Of a DNA stretch of 5,042 nt, positions 1-5,032 are shown in pieces (positions within the stretch are counted from its first letter, which is position 1; the number at the start of each line of letters is the position of its first letter). The stretch is from contig PMMJ01000417.1 of assembly GCA_003162255.1 (NCBI GenBank), positions 2,444 through 7,485 on the forward strand, written 5' to 3'. Position numbers and translations under genes: made by a program. Origin of the DNA: Acidobacteriaceae bacterium (lineage in GTDB: Bacteria > Acidobacteriota > Terriglobia > Terriglobales > Acidobacteriaceae). Below the pieces are notes generated by a model, which had not been told where the DNA came from, searched no databases, and was given only the letters and a program-made list of their open reading frames with translations.

Positions 1-1307
1 CGATGGCCGTCCATCTTCTCCACGACAAAACGCCGGCCTTCATAATCGAAGGTCTCGCCGCCGGTAGGCATCTTCTGCAATCGCGACAGCACGAAGCCGG
101 CGAGTGTCTCGTAGCCTTCGTCTTCTGGAAGCTTCAGCTCGTACTGGTTTTCGAGGTCGCGAATATTGACCGCTCCGTCGAGCACGAGCGGCGCATTGGC
201 ATCGGCCACCGGCTGCGTGGAAGCGACGTCGAATTCGTCTTCCACTTCGCCGACCAACTGCTCAAGCACGTCTTCGACGCTAATCACTCCGGCCGTGGAG
301 CCGAATTCGTCGACCACCACCGCCAAGTGCCGCTTGCGGTGCTGGAATTCGCCGAGCAGTTCGAGCAACGACTTGGTTTCGGGCACCACCAGCACGTCGT
401 GCATGATCTGGCTGATCTTCATCTGCGCGACGCGCAGGGCGGCGGGAGGAATGGCGATGGGGCCAAGCCGCAAGCGGGTCCAGCGCATCAGATCCTTGGC
501 GTAAAGCACGCCGATAATATGTTCGGGACCGCGTTGCGGATCGTAGATCGGGACGCGCGAGTGTTGATCGTCGACCACGCGCGAGAGCGCTTCGTCCAGG
601 TTCAAGTCGGAGGGCAAGGAAAAAATTCTGGTCCGCGGCACCATCACCTGGCGCGCGGTGATGTCATCCAGTTCGAGGGCATTGAGCAGCATTTCTTCCT
701 GCGCGTTCGAAAGCTGCCCGGAGTGGTGGGCGGCGGTGATGATCAGCTTGAGTTCGTCCGGAGAATGAATCGAACCGCGGCGAATCTCGCGCGTTCCGAA
801 GGCGCGCAGGACAAAACCGGCCGAGGCGCTCAGGGCCATCGTAAGCGGCCGCGTGACCGTCAGGAAAACGTCCATGGGCGCCGCGACTGCCAGCGCGACC
901 CGCTCGGCCCGTTGTAGCGCGAGCGACTTCGGCACCAGTTCGCCCATGATTACGAGCAGGCTGGTAATGATCACAAACGCCACCGCGACGGCCACGGCAT
1001 GAGCGTAGATCGCCGCATGTGGCACGCTTCCGATCCAGTTCTCGAACAGGCGCGCCAGAGCCGGTTCGCCCAGCCAGCCCATGGTCAGGCTGGTCGCGGT
1101 GATTCCCAGTTGCACTCCGTTGACGACTCGGCTGAGTTGCTGGTGAAGTTTGAGGACGGTGCGAGCCCCGGCGCGGTGGGCTTCGATCAACTGCTGGATG
1201 CGGGTTTCGCGGACGCTGACCAGCGCGAACTCGGCCGCGGCGAAGAAGGCATTGACCGCCACCAGGAGCAGGATGACGAACACCCGCAGCAGCACGTACG
1301 CAATCAT
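1..1307 (-). CDS. HlyC/CorC family protein (DUF21-CBS-CBS-CorC_HlyC), 3' end outside window
   Basis: Inner-membrane protein of the CNNM/CorC/hemolysin-C superfamily. Members are linked to Mg2+/Co2+ or Na+-coupled efflux, but the substrate here is unknown. The 435 visible codons show a DUF21 domain at about residues 1-190: hydrophobic stretches near 5-30, 62-80, 100-122 and 135-170, the family FFAAAEFALV segment at 21-30 and GELVPK at 122-127. A CBS pair follows at about 215-350, with MVPRTR at 222-227, SRVPIYD at 250-256 and the signature VVDEFGSTAGVISVEDVLE at 331-349. The CorC_HlyC C-terminal domain begins at about 370 and is cut by the window edge; the truncation is artificial. The start is well constrained: an in-frame TAG lies two codons upstream of the ATG at 1307-1305. 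The Shine-Dalgarno is weak (TTAGAG). The gene is divergent from the adaptor gene. Family assignment is secure; the transported ion is not. Confidence 0.93.
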   Translation of the reverse strand, partial: MIAYVLLRVFVILLLVAVNAFFAAAEFALVSVRETRIQQLIEAHRAGARTVLKLHQQLSRVVNGVQLGITATSLTMGWLGEPALARLFENWIGSVPHAAIYAHAVAVAVAFVIITSLLVIMGELVPKSLALQRAERVALAVAAPMDVFLTVTRPLTMALSASAGFVLRAFGTREIRRGSIHSPDELKLIITAAHHSGQLSNAQEEMLLNALELDDITARQVMVPRTRIFSLPSDLNLDEALSRVVDDQHSRVPIYDPQRGPEHIIGVLYAKDLMRWTRLRLGPIAIPPAALRVAQMKISQIMHDVLVVPETKSLLELLGEFQHRKRHLAVVVDEFGSTAGVISVEDVLEQLVGEVEDEFDVASTQPVADANAPLVLDGAVNIRDLENQYELKLPEDEGYETLAGFVLSRLQKMPTGGETFDYEGRRFVVEKMDGH

Positions 1308-1344
1308 GGAACTCTAATTTTAACATTCCAAAGGGATAATCGCT

Positions 1345-1362
1345 CGGGAATCGGCATTCCCG
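1345..1362. promoter_or_regulatory. Perfect 7-bp inverted repeat, possible operator
   Basis: CGGGAAT (1345-1351), a CGGC centre, then ATTCCCG (1356-1362): both arms match perfectly over 7 bp. It lies 38 bp upstream of the start of the minus-strand HlyC/CorC gene, in the shared upstream region, which is where a dimeric regulator could bind. It could equally be a hairpin in the 5' leader of the minus-strand transcript. Function is inferred from position and symmetry only. Confidence 0.4.
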
Positions 1363-1451
1363 GAACCCAATTCGCGGGCTTTTGGCACTCGCTGGCAGTA
1401 CAATCCAGTGAACCCTTGCGCCCTTGGAAGAACGAGAAAATGAGTGTTTGC

Positions 1452-1472
1452 GAAAGTGATCGCTTTCTTTTT
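1452..1472 (+). terminator. Weak hairpin followed by five T, terminator-like
   Basis: GAAAGT (1452-1457), a GATC loop, then GCTTTC (1462-1467) form a 6-bp stem that includes one U-G wobble, followed directly by TTTTT (1468-1472). The layout is that of an intrinsic terminator, but the stem is short and AU-rich. No plus-strand gene lies upstream within the window for it to terminate. It could instead be an attenuator in the adaptor's leader, or chance. Confidence 0.25.
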
Positions 1473-1585
1473 CGTTGTCCGGCGGTCTAAGTAAGTGCGG
1501 GGCGCCTGAGAATTTTTGCGGAACTATTGCGAGGTTCCTCCCGTAACAAGTAAGTGCATGCCGGTTTTAAGATTTGAAATCAAGC

Positions 1586-1591
1586 AGGAGG
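1586..1591 (+). promoter_or_regulatory. Shine-Dalgarno that fixes the adaptor start at GTG 1597
   Basis: A perfect AGGAGG stands five bases before the GTG at 1597. The competing in-frame starts, TTG at 1516 and ATG at 1558, have no Shine-Dalgarno. The extra residues they would add precede the expected Lys/Arg-rich cytoplasmic tail and show no family-like sequence. Confidence 0.8.
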
Positions 1592-1596
1592 CGGTC

Positions 1597-2811
1597 GTGG
1601 AAGGTAACGGCAATGGCAAGAAAAAGCGGCGCAAACGAATCATCTGGATCTCGATAGCAGCAACTGTTGTCGTCCTGGTGGTTGCCGTCGCGCTGATCGC
1701 ATCCACCGGCGGCACCAAGATCGACCCCTCGAAGCTCGCCAAAGTCGAGAAGGGAGACCTCGCGAAAAGCGTGGTGGCCACCGGCAAGATCGAGCCCATC
1801 ACCAAGGTCGAGATCAAATCCAAGGCCAGCGGCATCGTGAAAAAGCTCTATGTCGATTACGGCGACAAAGTGAAGAAGGGTCAGGTACTCGCCGAACTCG
1901 ACAGGGAAGAGATTCAGGCTCGTGTCGACCAGGCCCGTGCGCAATTGGAGGGCTCGAGCGCCAGCCTGAACGGCACCCGCGCAGATCTGGAGCGCGCCAA
2001 GGTCGATGCCGAGGGCCCCGACGTTCCGCTGCTGAAACGCGCCTATGAGCGCGCCCAGGGCATGGCGAAGGACGGCGTGGTTTCCGCTTCCGCGCTCGAC
2101 GACGCTGAAAAAAACTACGAGATGGCGCTGAACAAGCAAAATGTGGCCAAGGCGCAGTTACGAGTCTTGCAGGCCAAAATTGGCCAGGCCGAGGGACAGT
2201 TGTCGCAGGACCGCGCCAACCTGAAACAACTGGAAGAACAGCTGGGCTACACCACGATTGAGTCTCCGATTGATGGAATCGTCCTTTCGCGGGACGTCGA
2301 AATCGGCGACGCGGTCAGCTCTATCCTGGTGTTGGGCTCGACGGCCACGCTCGTCATGACGCTCGGCGATACCAGCGAAGTTTATGTAAAGGGCAAAGTG
2401 GACGAGAGCGACATCGGCAAGGTGTATCTGGGACAACCCGCCCGGATCAAAGTCGAGTCGTTCAAGGACAAGACCTTCACCGGCAAAGTGACGAAGATCT
2501 CTCCCATGGGCGTAGAGAAAGATAACGTGACGACGTTCGAGGTGCGCGTCTCGATCAACAACCCCGAGGGCGTCCTGAAAGCCATGATGACGGCCAACGC
2601 CGAGATCATTCTCGAAGAACACAAGAACGTGCTCCAGATCCCGGAAGGCTCGATTATTTACGACAAGGATAAGAAGGCATCGGTCGAAATACCGGATCCC
2701 AAAGCCAAAGAAGGCAAGAAGAAGATCGCCGTCAACATCGGCATCTCGAATGGCGCCAAGACCGAGTTGCTATCGGGGCTGAAAGAAGGCGACCAGGTGG
2801 TGTTGCAGTAA
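1597..2811 (+). CDS. Periplasmic adaptor subunit of a tripartite efflux pump (HlyD/MacA-like membrane fusion protein)
   Basis: Adaptor (membrane fusion) protein that would bridge an inner-membrane pump to a TolC-like outer-membrane channel. With the GTG start it has 404 residues: a basic cytoplasmic tail KKKRRKR (8-14), one membrane anchor (about 15-35) and no lipobox Cys. Then come the first half of a lipoyl-like domain (about 70-102, with ASGIVKKLYVDYGDKVKKGQ), an alpha-helical hairpin (about 103-216), the second lipoyl half (219-240, ESPIDGIVLSRDVEIGD), a beta-barrel (about 259-304) and a membrane-proximal domain to the end. At the hairpin tip R152, M156 and S163 have the R-x3-L-x6-S spacing of the TolC-contact RLS motif, with Met in place of Leu. 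A Lys-rich insert lies near 357-376. MacA homologues are usually followed by a MacB-type ABC permease; here a repeat element and an unrelated gene follow, so the partner must be encoded elsewhere. ABC versus RND partnership cannot be decided, though the membrane anchor favours a MacA-like role. Confidence 0.92.
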   Translation: MEGNGNGKKKRRKRIIWISIAATVVVLVVAVALIASTGGTKIDPSKLAKVEKGDLAKSVVATGKIEPITKVEIKSKASGIVKKLYVDYGDKVKKGQVLAELDREEIQARVDQARAQLEGSSASLNGTRADLERAKVDAEGPDVPLLKRAYERAQGMAKDGVVSASALDDAEKNYEMALNKQNVAKAQLRVLQAKIGQAEGQLSQDRANLKQLEEQLGYTTIESPIDGIVLSRDVEIGDAVSSILVLGSTATLVMTLGDTSEVYVKGKVDESDIGKVYLGQPARIKVESFKDKTFTGKVTKISPMGVEKDNVTTFEVRVSINNPEGVLKAMMTANAEIILEEHKNVLQIPEGSIIYDKDKKASVEIPDPKAKEGKKKIAVNIGISNGAKTELLSGLKEGDQVVLQ

Positions 2812-2816
2812 GAAAA

Positions 2817-2916
2817 GGTCTCAGGTCTCAGGTCTTAGGTCTTAGGTCTCAGGTCTCAGGAAAAACACAGGACCAGCTGCACTGATCCTGAGACCTGACA
2901 CCTGAGACCTGAGACC
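2817..2916. repeat. Inverted arrays of 7-bp tandem repeats (GGTCTYA x6 / TGAGACC x4) forming a long hairpin
   Basis: The left arm (2817-2858) has six gapless heptamers, in order GGTCTCA, GGTCTCA, GGTCTTA, GGTCTTA, GGTCTCA, GGTCTCA, then GG. The right arm (2889-2916) has four inverted heptamers: TGAGACC, TGACACC, TGAGACC, TGAGACC. The innermost nine bases, GGTCTCAGG (2852-2860) and CCTGAGACC (2887-2895), pair perfectly around a 26-nt loop. The next three heptamers extend the stem to about 30 bp with one mismatch and two G-U wobbles; the two outermost left units are unpaired. The element fills almost the whole gap between the adaptor stop (2811) and the Shine-Dalgarno of the next gene (2927). 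It could act as a terminator, attenuator or mRNA-stabilising hairpin. Confidence 0.93.
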
Positions 2917-2926
2917 TCAACTTCCC

Positions 2927-2931
2927 GGAGG
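2927..2931 (+). promoter_or_regulatory. Shine-Dalgarno of the DUF4097 gene
   Basis: GGAGG lies nine bases before the ATG at 2941 and only ten bases after the last heptamer of the hairpin element. The start is the first Met of a clear export signal, so it is well supported. The closeness means the hairpin could affect ribosome access. Confidence 0.75.
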
Positions 2932-2940
2932 CAAATTGCC

Positions 2941-3864
2941 ATGACTCAGATTTCTTCTCATCGAGCCGTTCGCGCGCTGATTTTTATTTTGGCCAGCTCT
3001 CTGGCCTGTTTCGCCGGGGTCATCGGAACTTTTGACCGGTCGTTCCAGGTCAATGGCCCGGTCGATCTCGAAGTCCTGACTCGCTCCGGCGACATCACCG
3101 TTCGCAACGGCGCTGCGGGCACGGTCTCGATTCACGCCAAGATTCACTCCAGCAGTTCTTGGTTCGGCGGCGACCACAAGGCGGAGGTGCAGGAACTGCA
3201 GAACAACCCTCCCATTCGCCAGAACGGCAACAGCATCCGCATCGACTACGTGAACATCAACAACATTTCCGTTGACTACGAAATCACCGTCCCCGAGAGC
3301 ACCGCGATTCGTGCCCACACCGGCAGCGGCGATCAGAATGTCGAAGGCCTCAAGGGCAACATCGATCTGGAGAGTGGATCGGGCGACCTGCGACTGGCGC
3401 GACTCACCGGTGAGATGCGTTTCCAGACGGGATCGGGAAATGTTAAGGGGCGCGAGCTTTCGGGTCCAGCGAAGATCAAAGCGGGCAGCGGCGACATCGA
3501 AGTCGAAGAAACGGGCGCGGGCGACGTAGAGATACGCACCGGATCAGGCAACATCACCGTCAACGGCATCAATGGCGGATTCCATGCCGAAGCGGGCAGC
3601 GGCGACATTCACGGTAAAGGCCTGCCCAGGAACATGTGGAGCGTCCGCACCGGCTCGGGCAACGTGAACCTGAGTGTGCCCTCGGACGCAGCCTTCGATG
3701 TCGACATCTCCTCGAATTCCGGAACCGTCACGCTCGGCCATCCCGTGACTACCACCATCCAGGGCCGCATTCAGGATTCGAAGAAGAGCGTGGTCGGTAA
3801 AGTGCGCGGCGGCGGCCCAGTGCTTTCGGTTCATACCGGTTCCGGCGACGTGCAAGTCGACTAG
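2941..3864 (+). CDS. Exported DUF4097-family beta-repeat protein
   Basis: A 307-residue exported protein of unknown function. The N-terminus has charged residues (H7, R8, R11) and a hydrophobic core (12-25). Cleavage after A25 (signal peptidase I) is likely; C23 within SSLAC meets only a permissive lipobox, so a lipoprotein is possible but less likely. The rest is built on short beta-strands broken by GSG[D/N] turns at about 128, 146, 164, 182, 201, 219, 238 and 300, with related turns at SGD 49-51, GAGD 192-195 and NSGT 259-262. The 18-19-residue spacing suggests a beta-solenoid like that of DUF4097/DUF2807 'putative adhesin' proteins. Codons for the repeated turns differ (for example ggcagcggcgat and ggatcgggcgac), so the repeats are old rather than a recent DNA expansion. 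It lies 129 bp downstream of the adaptor gene, across the hairpin, and may be on the same transcript. An envelope or extracytoplasmic scaffold role is inferred; no catalytic motif is visible. Confidence 0.87.
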   Translation: MTQISSHRAVRALIFILASSLACFAGVIGTFDRSFQVNGPVDLEVLTRSGDITVRNGAAGTVSIHAKIHSSSSWFGGDHKAEVQELQNNPPIRQNGNSIRIDYVNINNISVDYEITVPESTAIRAHTGSGDQNVEGLKGNIDLESGSGDLRLARLTGEMRFQTGSGNVKGRELSGPAKIKAGSGDIEVEETGAGDVEIRTGSGNITVNGINGGFHAEAGSGDIHGKGLPRNMWSVRTGSGNVNLSVPSDAAFDVDISSNSGTVTLGHPVTTTIQGRIQDSKKSVVGKVRGGGPVLSVHTGSGDVQVD

Positions 3865-3887
3865 AAACGTGACCGCCGACGAAGCAT

Positions 3888-3995
3888 GGTGGAGGGGCGC
3901 GCGTCTCGCGAGCCTGCCCGTTTTGCCGAAGCCCCGAGCGAAGCCGAGGGGGAAGTCGAAGGGTCCTGCTGGGCCCGGATGCCCGGCGCTCCACC
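3888..3995. repeat. GC-rich intergenic sequence, probably a dispersed repeat, with GGTGGAG/CTCCACC ends
   Basis: GGTGGAG (3888-3894) and CTCCACC (3989-3995) are inverted ends of a 108-bp GC-rich block. Inside are the palindrome CTCGCGAG (3905-3912) and near-repeated words CGAAGCCCCGAG and CGAAGCCGAG (3928-3949). On the minus strand the block reads CCCTTCGACTTCC, wording I associate with dispersed non-coding repeats in many environmental bacterial genomes. Short open frames across it (from 3869 and 3886 on plus, 3994 on minus) lack a Shine-Dalgarno and family resemblance, so I treat them as non-coding. Its dispersed nature is inferred; only one copy is in the window. Confidence 0.45.
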
Positions 3996-4006
3996 CAGAA
4001 CTTGCC

Positions 4007-4036
4007 TTGACGTGCTATCGTGCGGCGTCCGATACT
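4007..4036 (+). promoter_or_regulatory. Sigma70-type promoter of the SAM hydroxide adenosyltransferase gene
   Basis: TTGACG (4007-4012, 5 of 6 consensus bases), an 18-bp spacer, then GATACT (4031-4036, 4 of 6). Transcription should begin near 4042-4044, about 37 bases before the TTG start codon at 4080. It lies between the dispersed repeat and a start-site-proximal hairpin, so the gene probably has its own transcript. Confidence 0.65.
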
Positions 4037-4039
4037 TTC

Positions 4040-4068
4040 GTGGAGTTCCTGAAACTTTCAGGTTCCAC
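4040..4068 (+). promoter_or_regulatory. Transcription-start-proximal palindrome / 5'-leader hairpin
   Basis: CCTGAAA (4048-4054), a central C, then TTTCAGG (4056-4062) form a perfect 15-bp odd palindrome. Flanking GTGGA (4040-4044) and TCCAC (4064-4068) extend the symmetry with a small internal loop (GTT against T). In DNA it would cover roughly +1 to +25, a classic repressor position. In RNA it would place a stem-loop at nearly the very 5' end, one base before the Shine-Dalgarno. Either could control the downstream SAM-hydrolysing enzyme. Confidence 0.55.
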
Positions 4069-4072
4069 GAGG
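4069..4072 (+). promoter_or_regulatory. Shine-Dalgarno that supports the TTG start at 4080
   Basis: GAGG stands seven bases before TTG 4080. The first in-frame ATG (4146) would remove the TTDFG motif near the N-terminus that is conserved in this enzyme family, so the TTG start is the right choice. Confidence 0.75.
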
Positions 4073-4079
4073 TAACCGA

Positions 4080-4886
4080 TTGGAACGCCACCCGATCATC
4101 ACTCTCACCACCGATTTCGGACTCAACGATCATTTCATCGGCGCCATGAAGGGGGTTATGCTGGAGATTGCCCCCGAGGCGCAGATCATCGACATTAGCC
4201 ATGCGGTGCAGCCCTTCGACATTCTGGATGGCGCACTGACCGTTTCGCAGGCCTACTCCTACTTCCCTTCCGGCACAGTGCATATGGTCATCGTCGATCC
4301 TGGAGTGGGGACGGCGCGGCGGCCCGTGCTCATGACCGGCGACCGCCATCTGTTTGTGGCTCCCGACAACGGCGTGCTTTCCCTGGTCTACGACCGCGAA
4401 GAGCGCATCTCCGTCCGTCACATCACCGCCGAGCATTATTTCCTGCAACCCAGCAGCAACACCTTTCACGCGCGCGACATCTTCTCGCCGTGCGCGGCTT
4501 ATCTCGCCAAGGGAGTCGAGCCCGATCGCTTTGGCGAAGAGATCACCGACTATGTCCGCTTTGGCGCGCCTCGTCCCAAACCGGTGGATGAGCACACGCT
4601 GCGCGGAATCGTGCTGAAGGTCGATCGTTTTGGCAACCTCATCACCAACATCACTCCGCAGGATGCGCCCCAGCTTTTCGAAGCCGCGCCGCCCGCCTTC
4701 AAGATCGCGATTGGAAGCAAGGCGCAGGCCACGCGCATGTGCGCCAGCTACGCCGAAGGTAGCCCCGGCGAAGTCTTCGGAATCCTCGGCAGCATGGGTT
4801 TTCTGGAAGTCGCAACCAACCGTGGTTCAGCCTACCAGGCACTGGGCGCGGGCAAAGGCAGCGAAGTCAACGTGGTCATGGGTTAG
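4080..4886 (+). CDS. S-adenosyl-L-methionine hydroxide adenosyltransferase (DUF62, SAM hydrolase)
   Basis: Cytosolic enzyme expected to split SAM into adenosine and L-methionine using water/hydroxide. It is 268 residues from a TTG start, a usual length for the family. Visible family motifs are TTDFGLND (10-17, near the SAM pocket), VDPGVGTARR (72-81), VAPDNGVLS (93-101), TFHARDIFSP (128-137), VDRFGNLITNI (181-191) and the C-terminal region around NRGSAYQALGAG (247-258). The Asp-Arg-His triad of the hydroxide adenosyltransferases maps to D73, R80 or R81, and H130. The extra loop of about 20 residues typical of fluorinases appears absent, and the triad is intact, so this is a hydrolase rather than a fluorinase or chlorinase. 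It has its own promoter and leader hairpin, and its stop codon lies inside the downstream heptamer element. The physiological purpose of SAM hydrolysis in this family is poorly understood. Confidence 0.94.
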   Translation: MERHPIITLTTDFGLNDHFIGAMKGVMLEIAPEAQIIDISHAVQPFDILDGALTVSQAYSYFPSGTVHMVIVDPGVGTARRPVLMTGDRHLFVAPDNGVLSLVYDREERISVRHITAEHYFLQPSSNTFHARDIFSPCAAYLAKGVEPDRFGEEITDYVRFGAPRPKPVDEHTLRGIVLKVDRFGNLITNITPQDAPQLFEAAPPAFKIAIGSKAQATRMCASYAEGSPGEVFGILGSMGFLEVATNRGSAYQALGAGKGSEVNVVMG

Positions 4887-5032
4887 CAATTAGCATTTAG
4901 CACTTAGCCAAGAACCCTTCGACACTGCTCTGTTTCCGCACGGACGAGTGAAAACCCGATGGGCGGTGATCTGGTTTTCCCTTAAGCCAATGGGTGAATG
5001 TTGAGTGGTAAATGCTAAGTGCTAATTGCTGC
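4883..5032. repeat. Second inverted heptamer element (TTAGCAN x4 / NTGCTAA x3-4) around a 94-nt spacer
   Basis: The left arm (4883-4910) reads TTAGCAA, TTAGCAT, TTAGCAC, TTAGCCA without gaps. The right arm (5005-5032) reads GTGGTAA, ATGCTAA, GTGCTAA, TTGCTGC; its reverse complement gives GCAGCAA, TTAGCAC, TTAGCAT, TTACCAC. Opposed units agree at about 21 of 28 positions, with many differences at the free seventh base. The spacer 4911-5004 holds a nested 7-bp inverted repeat, GAAAACC (4950-4956) and GGTTTTC (4973-4979). The TAG stop of the SAM hydrolase gene (4884-4886) lies inside the first heptamer. No gene is evident from here to the window end. The element may serve as the 3' end of that transcript. 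Confidence 0.9.

Larger units (their letters stand above)
1308..1596. other. Divergent intergenic region without a convincing gene or promoter
   Basis: This 289-bp gap separates the divergent HlyC/CorC gene and the adaptor gene, so both promoters should lie here. I found no -35/-10 pair with good hexamers and 16-18 bp spacing in either direction. TACAAT at 1399-1404 resembles a -10, but nothing like a -35 sits at the right distance. The region holds an inverted repeat (1345-1362), a small hairpin plus T-run (1452-1472) and a 10-bp direct repeat (1489-1498 and 1548-1557). The adaptor frame stays open upstream to a TTG at 1516, but without a Shine-Dalgarno. Confidence 0.6.

Noticed and set aside
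3..917. Long plus-strand open frame opposite the HlyC/CorC gene
   Set aside because: It lies antisense to a gene with clear DUF21, CBS and CorC_HlyC motifs. Its His/Gln/Arg-rich translation has no family-like motif and is the usual GC-rich shadow frame.
1383..1396. Sigma54-like site TGGCAC...GGC in the divergent region
   Set aside because: The GG and GC elements are 9 bp apart instead of the required 10, and TTGC is not matched.
999..1490. Plus-strand open frame from 999, and a 16-residue ORF at 1440-1490 that could be a leader peptide
   Set aside because: The first part is antisense to the HlyC/CorC gene. The short ORF has only a poor purine-rich stretch upstream and no run of regulatory codons.
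2817..2916. CRISPR array
   Set aside because: The repeats are 7 bp, gapless and inverted around a single loop, with no spacers and no cas genes.
3861..4595. Minus-strand open frame opposite the SAM hydrolase gene
   Set aside because: The plus strand carries a complete DUF62 enzyme with conserved catalytic motifs, a promoter and a Shine-Dalgarno. The antisense frame has none of these.
4080..4886. Fluorinase or chlorinase identity for the DUF62 enzyme
   Set aside because: The length (268 residues), the absence of the fluorinase insertion loop and the Asp-Arg-His triad pattern fit the hydroxide adenosyltransferase branch.
4950..4979. GAAAACC/GGTTTTC hairpin as an intrinsic terminator of the SAM hydrolase gene
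   Set aside because: The stem is only 7 bp with a 16-nt loop and no U-run follows. I kept it as part of the second heptamer element's spacer.
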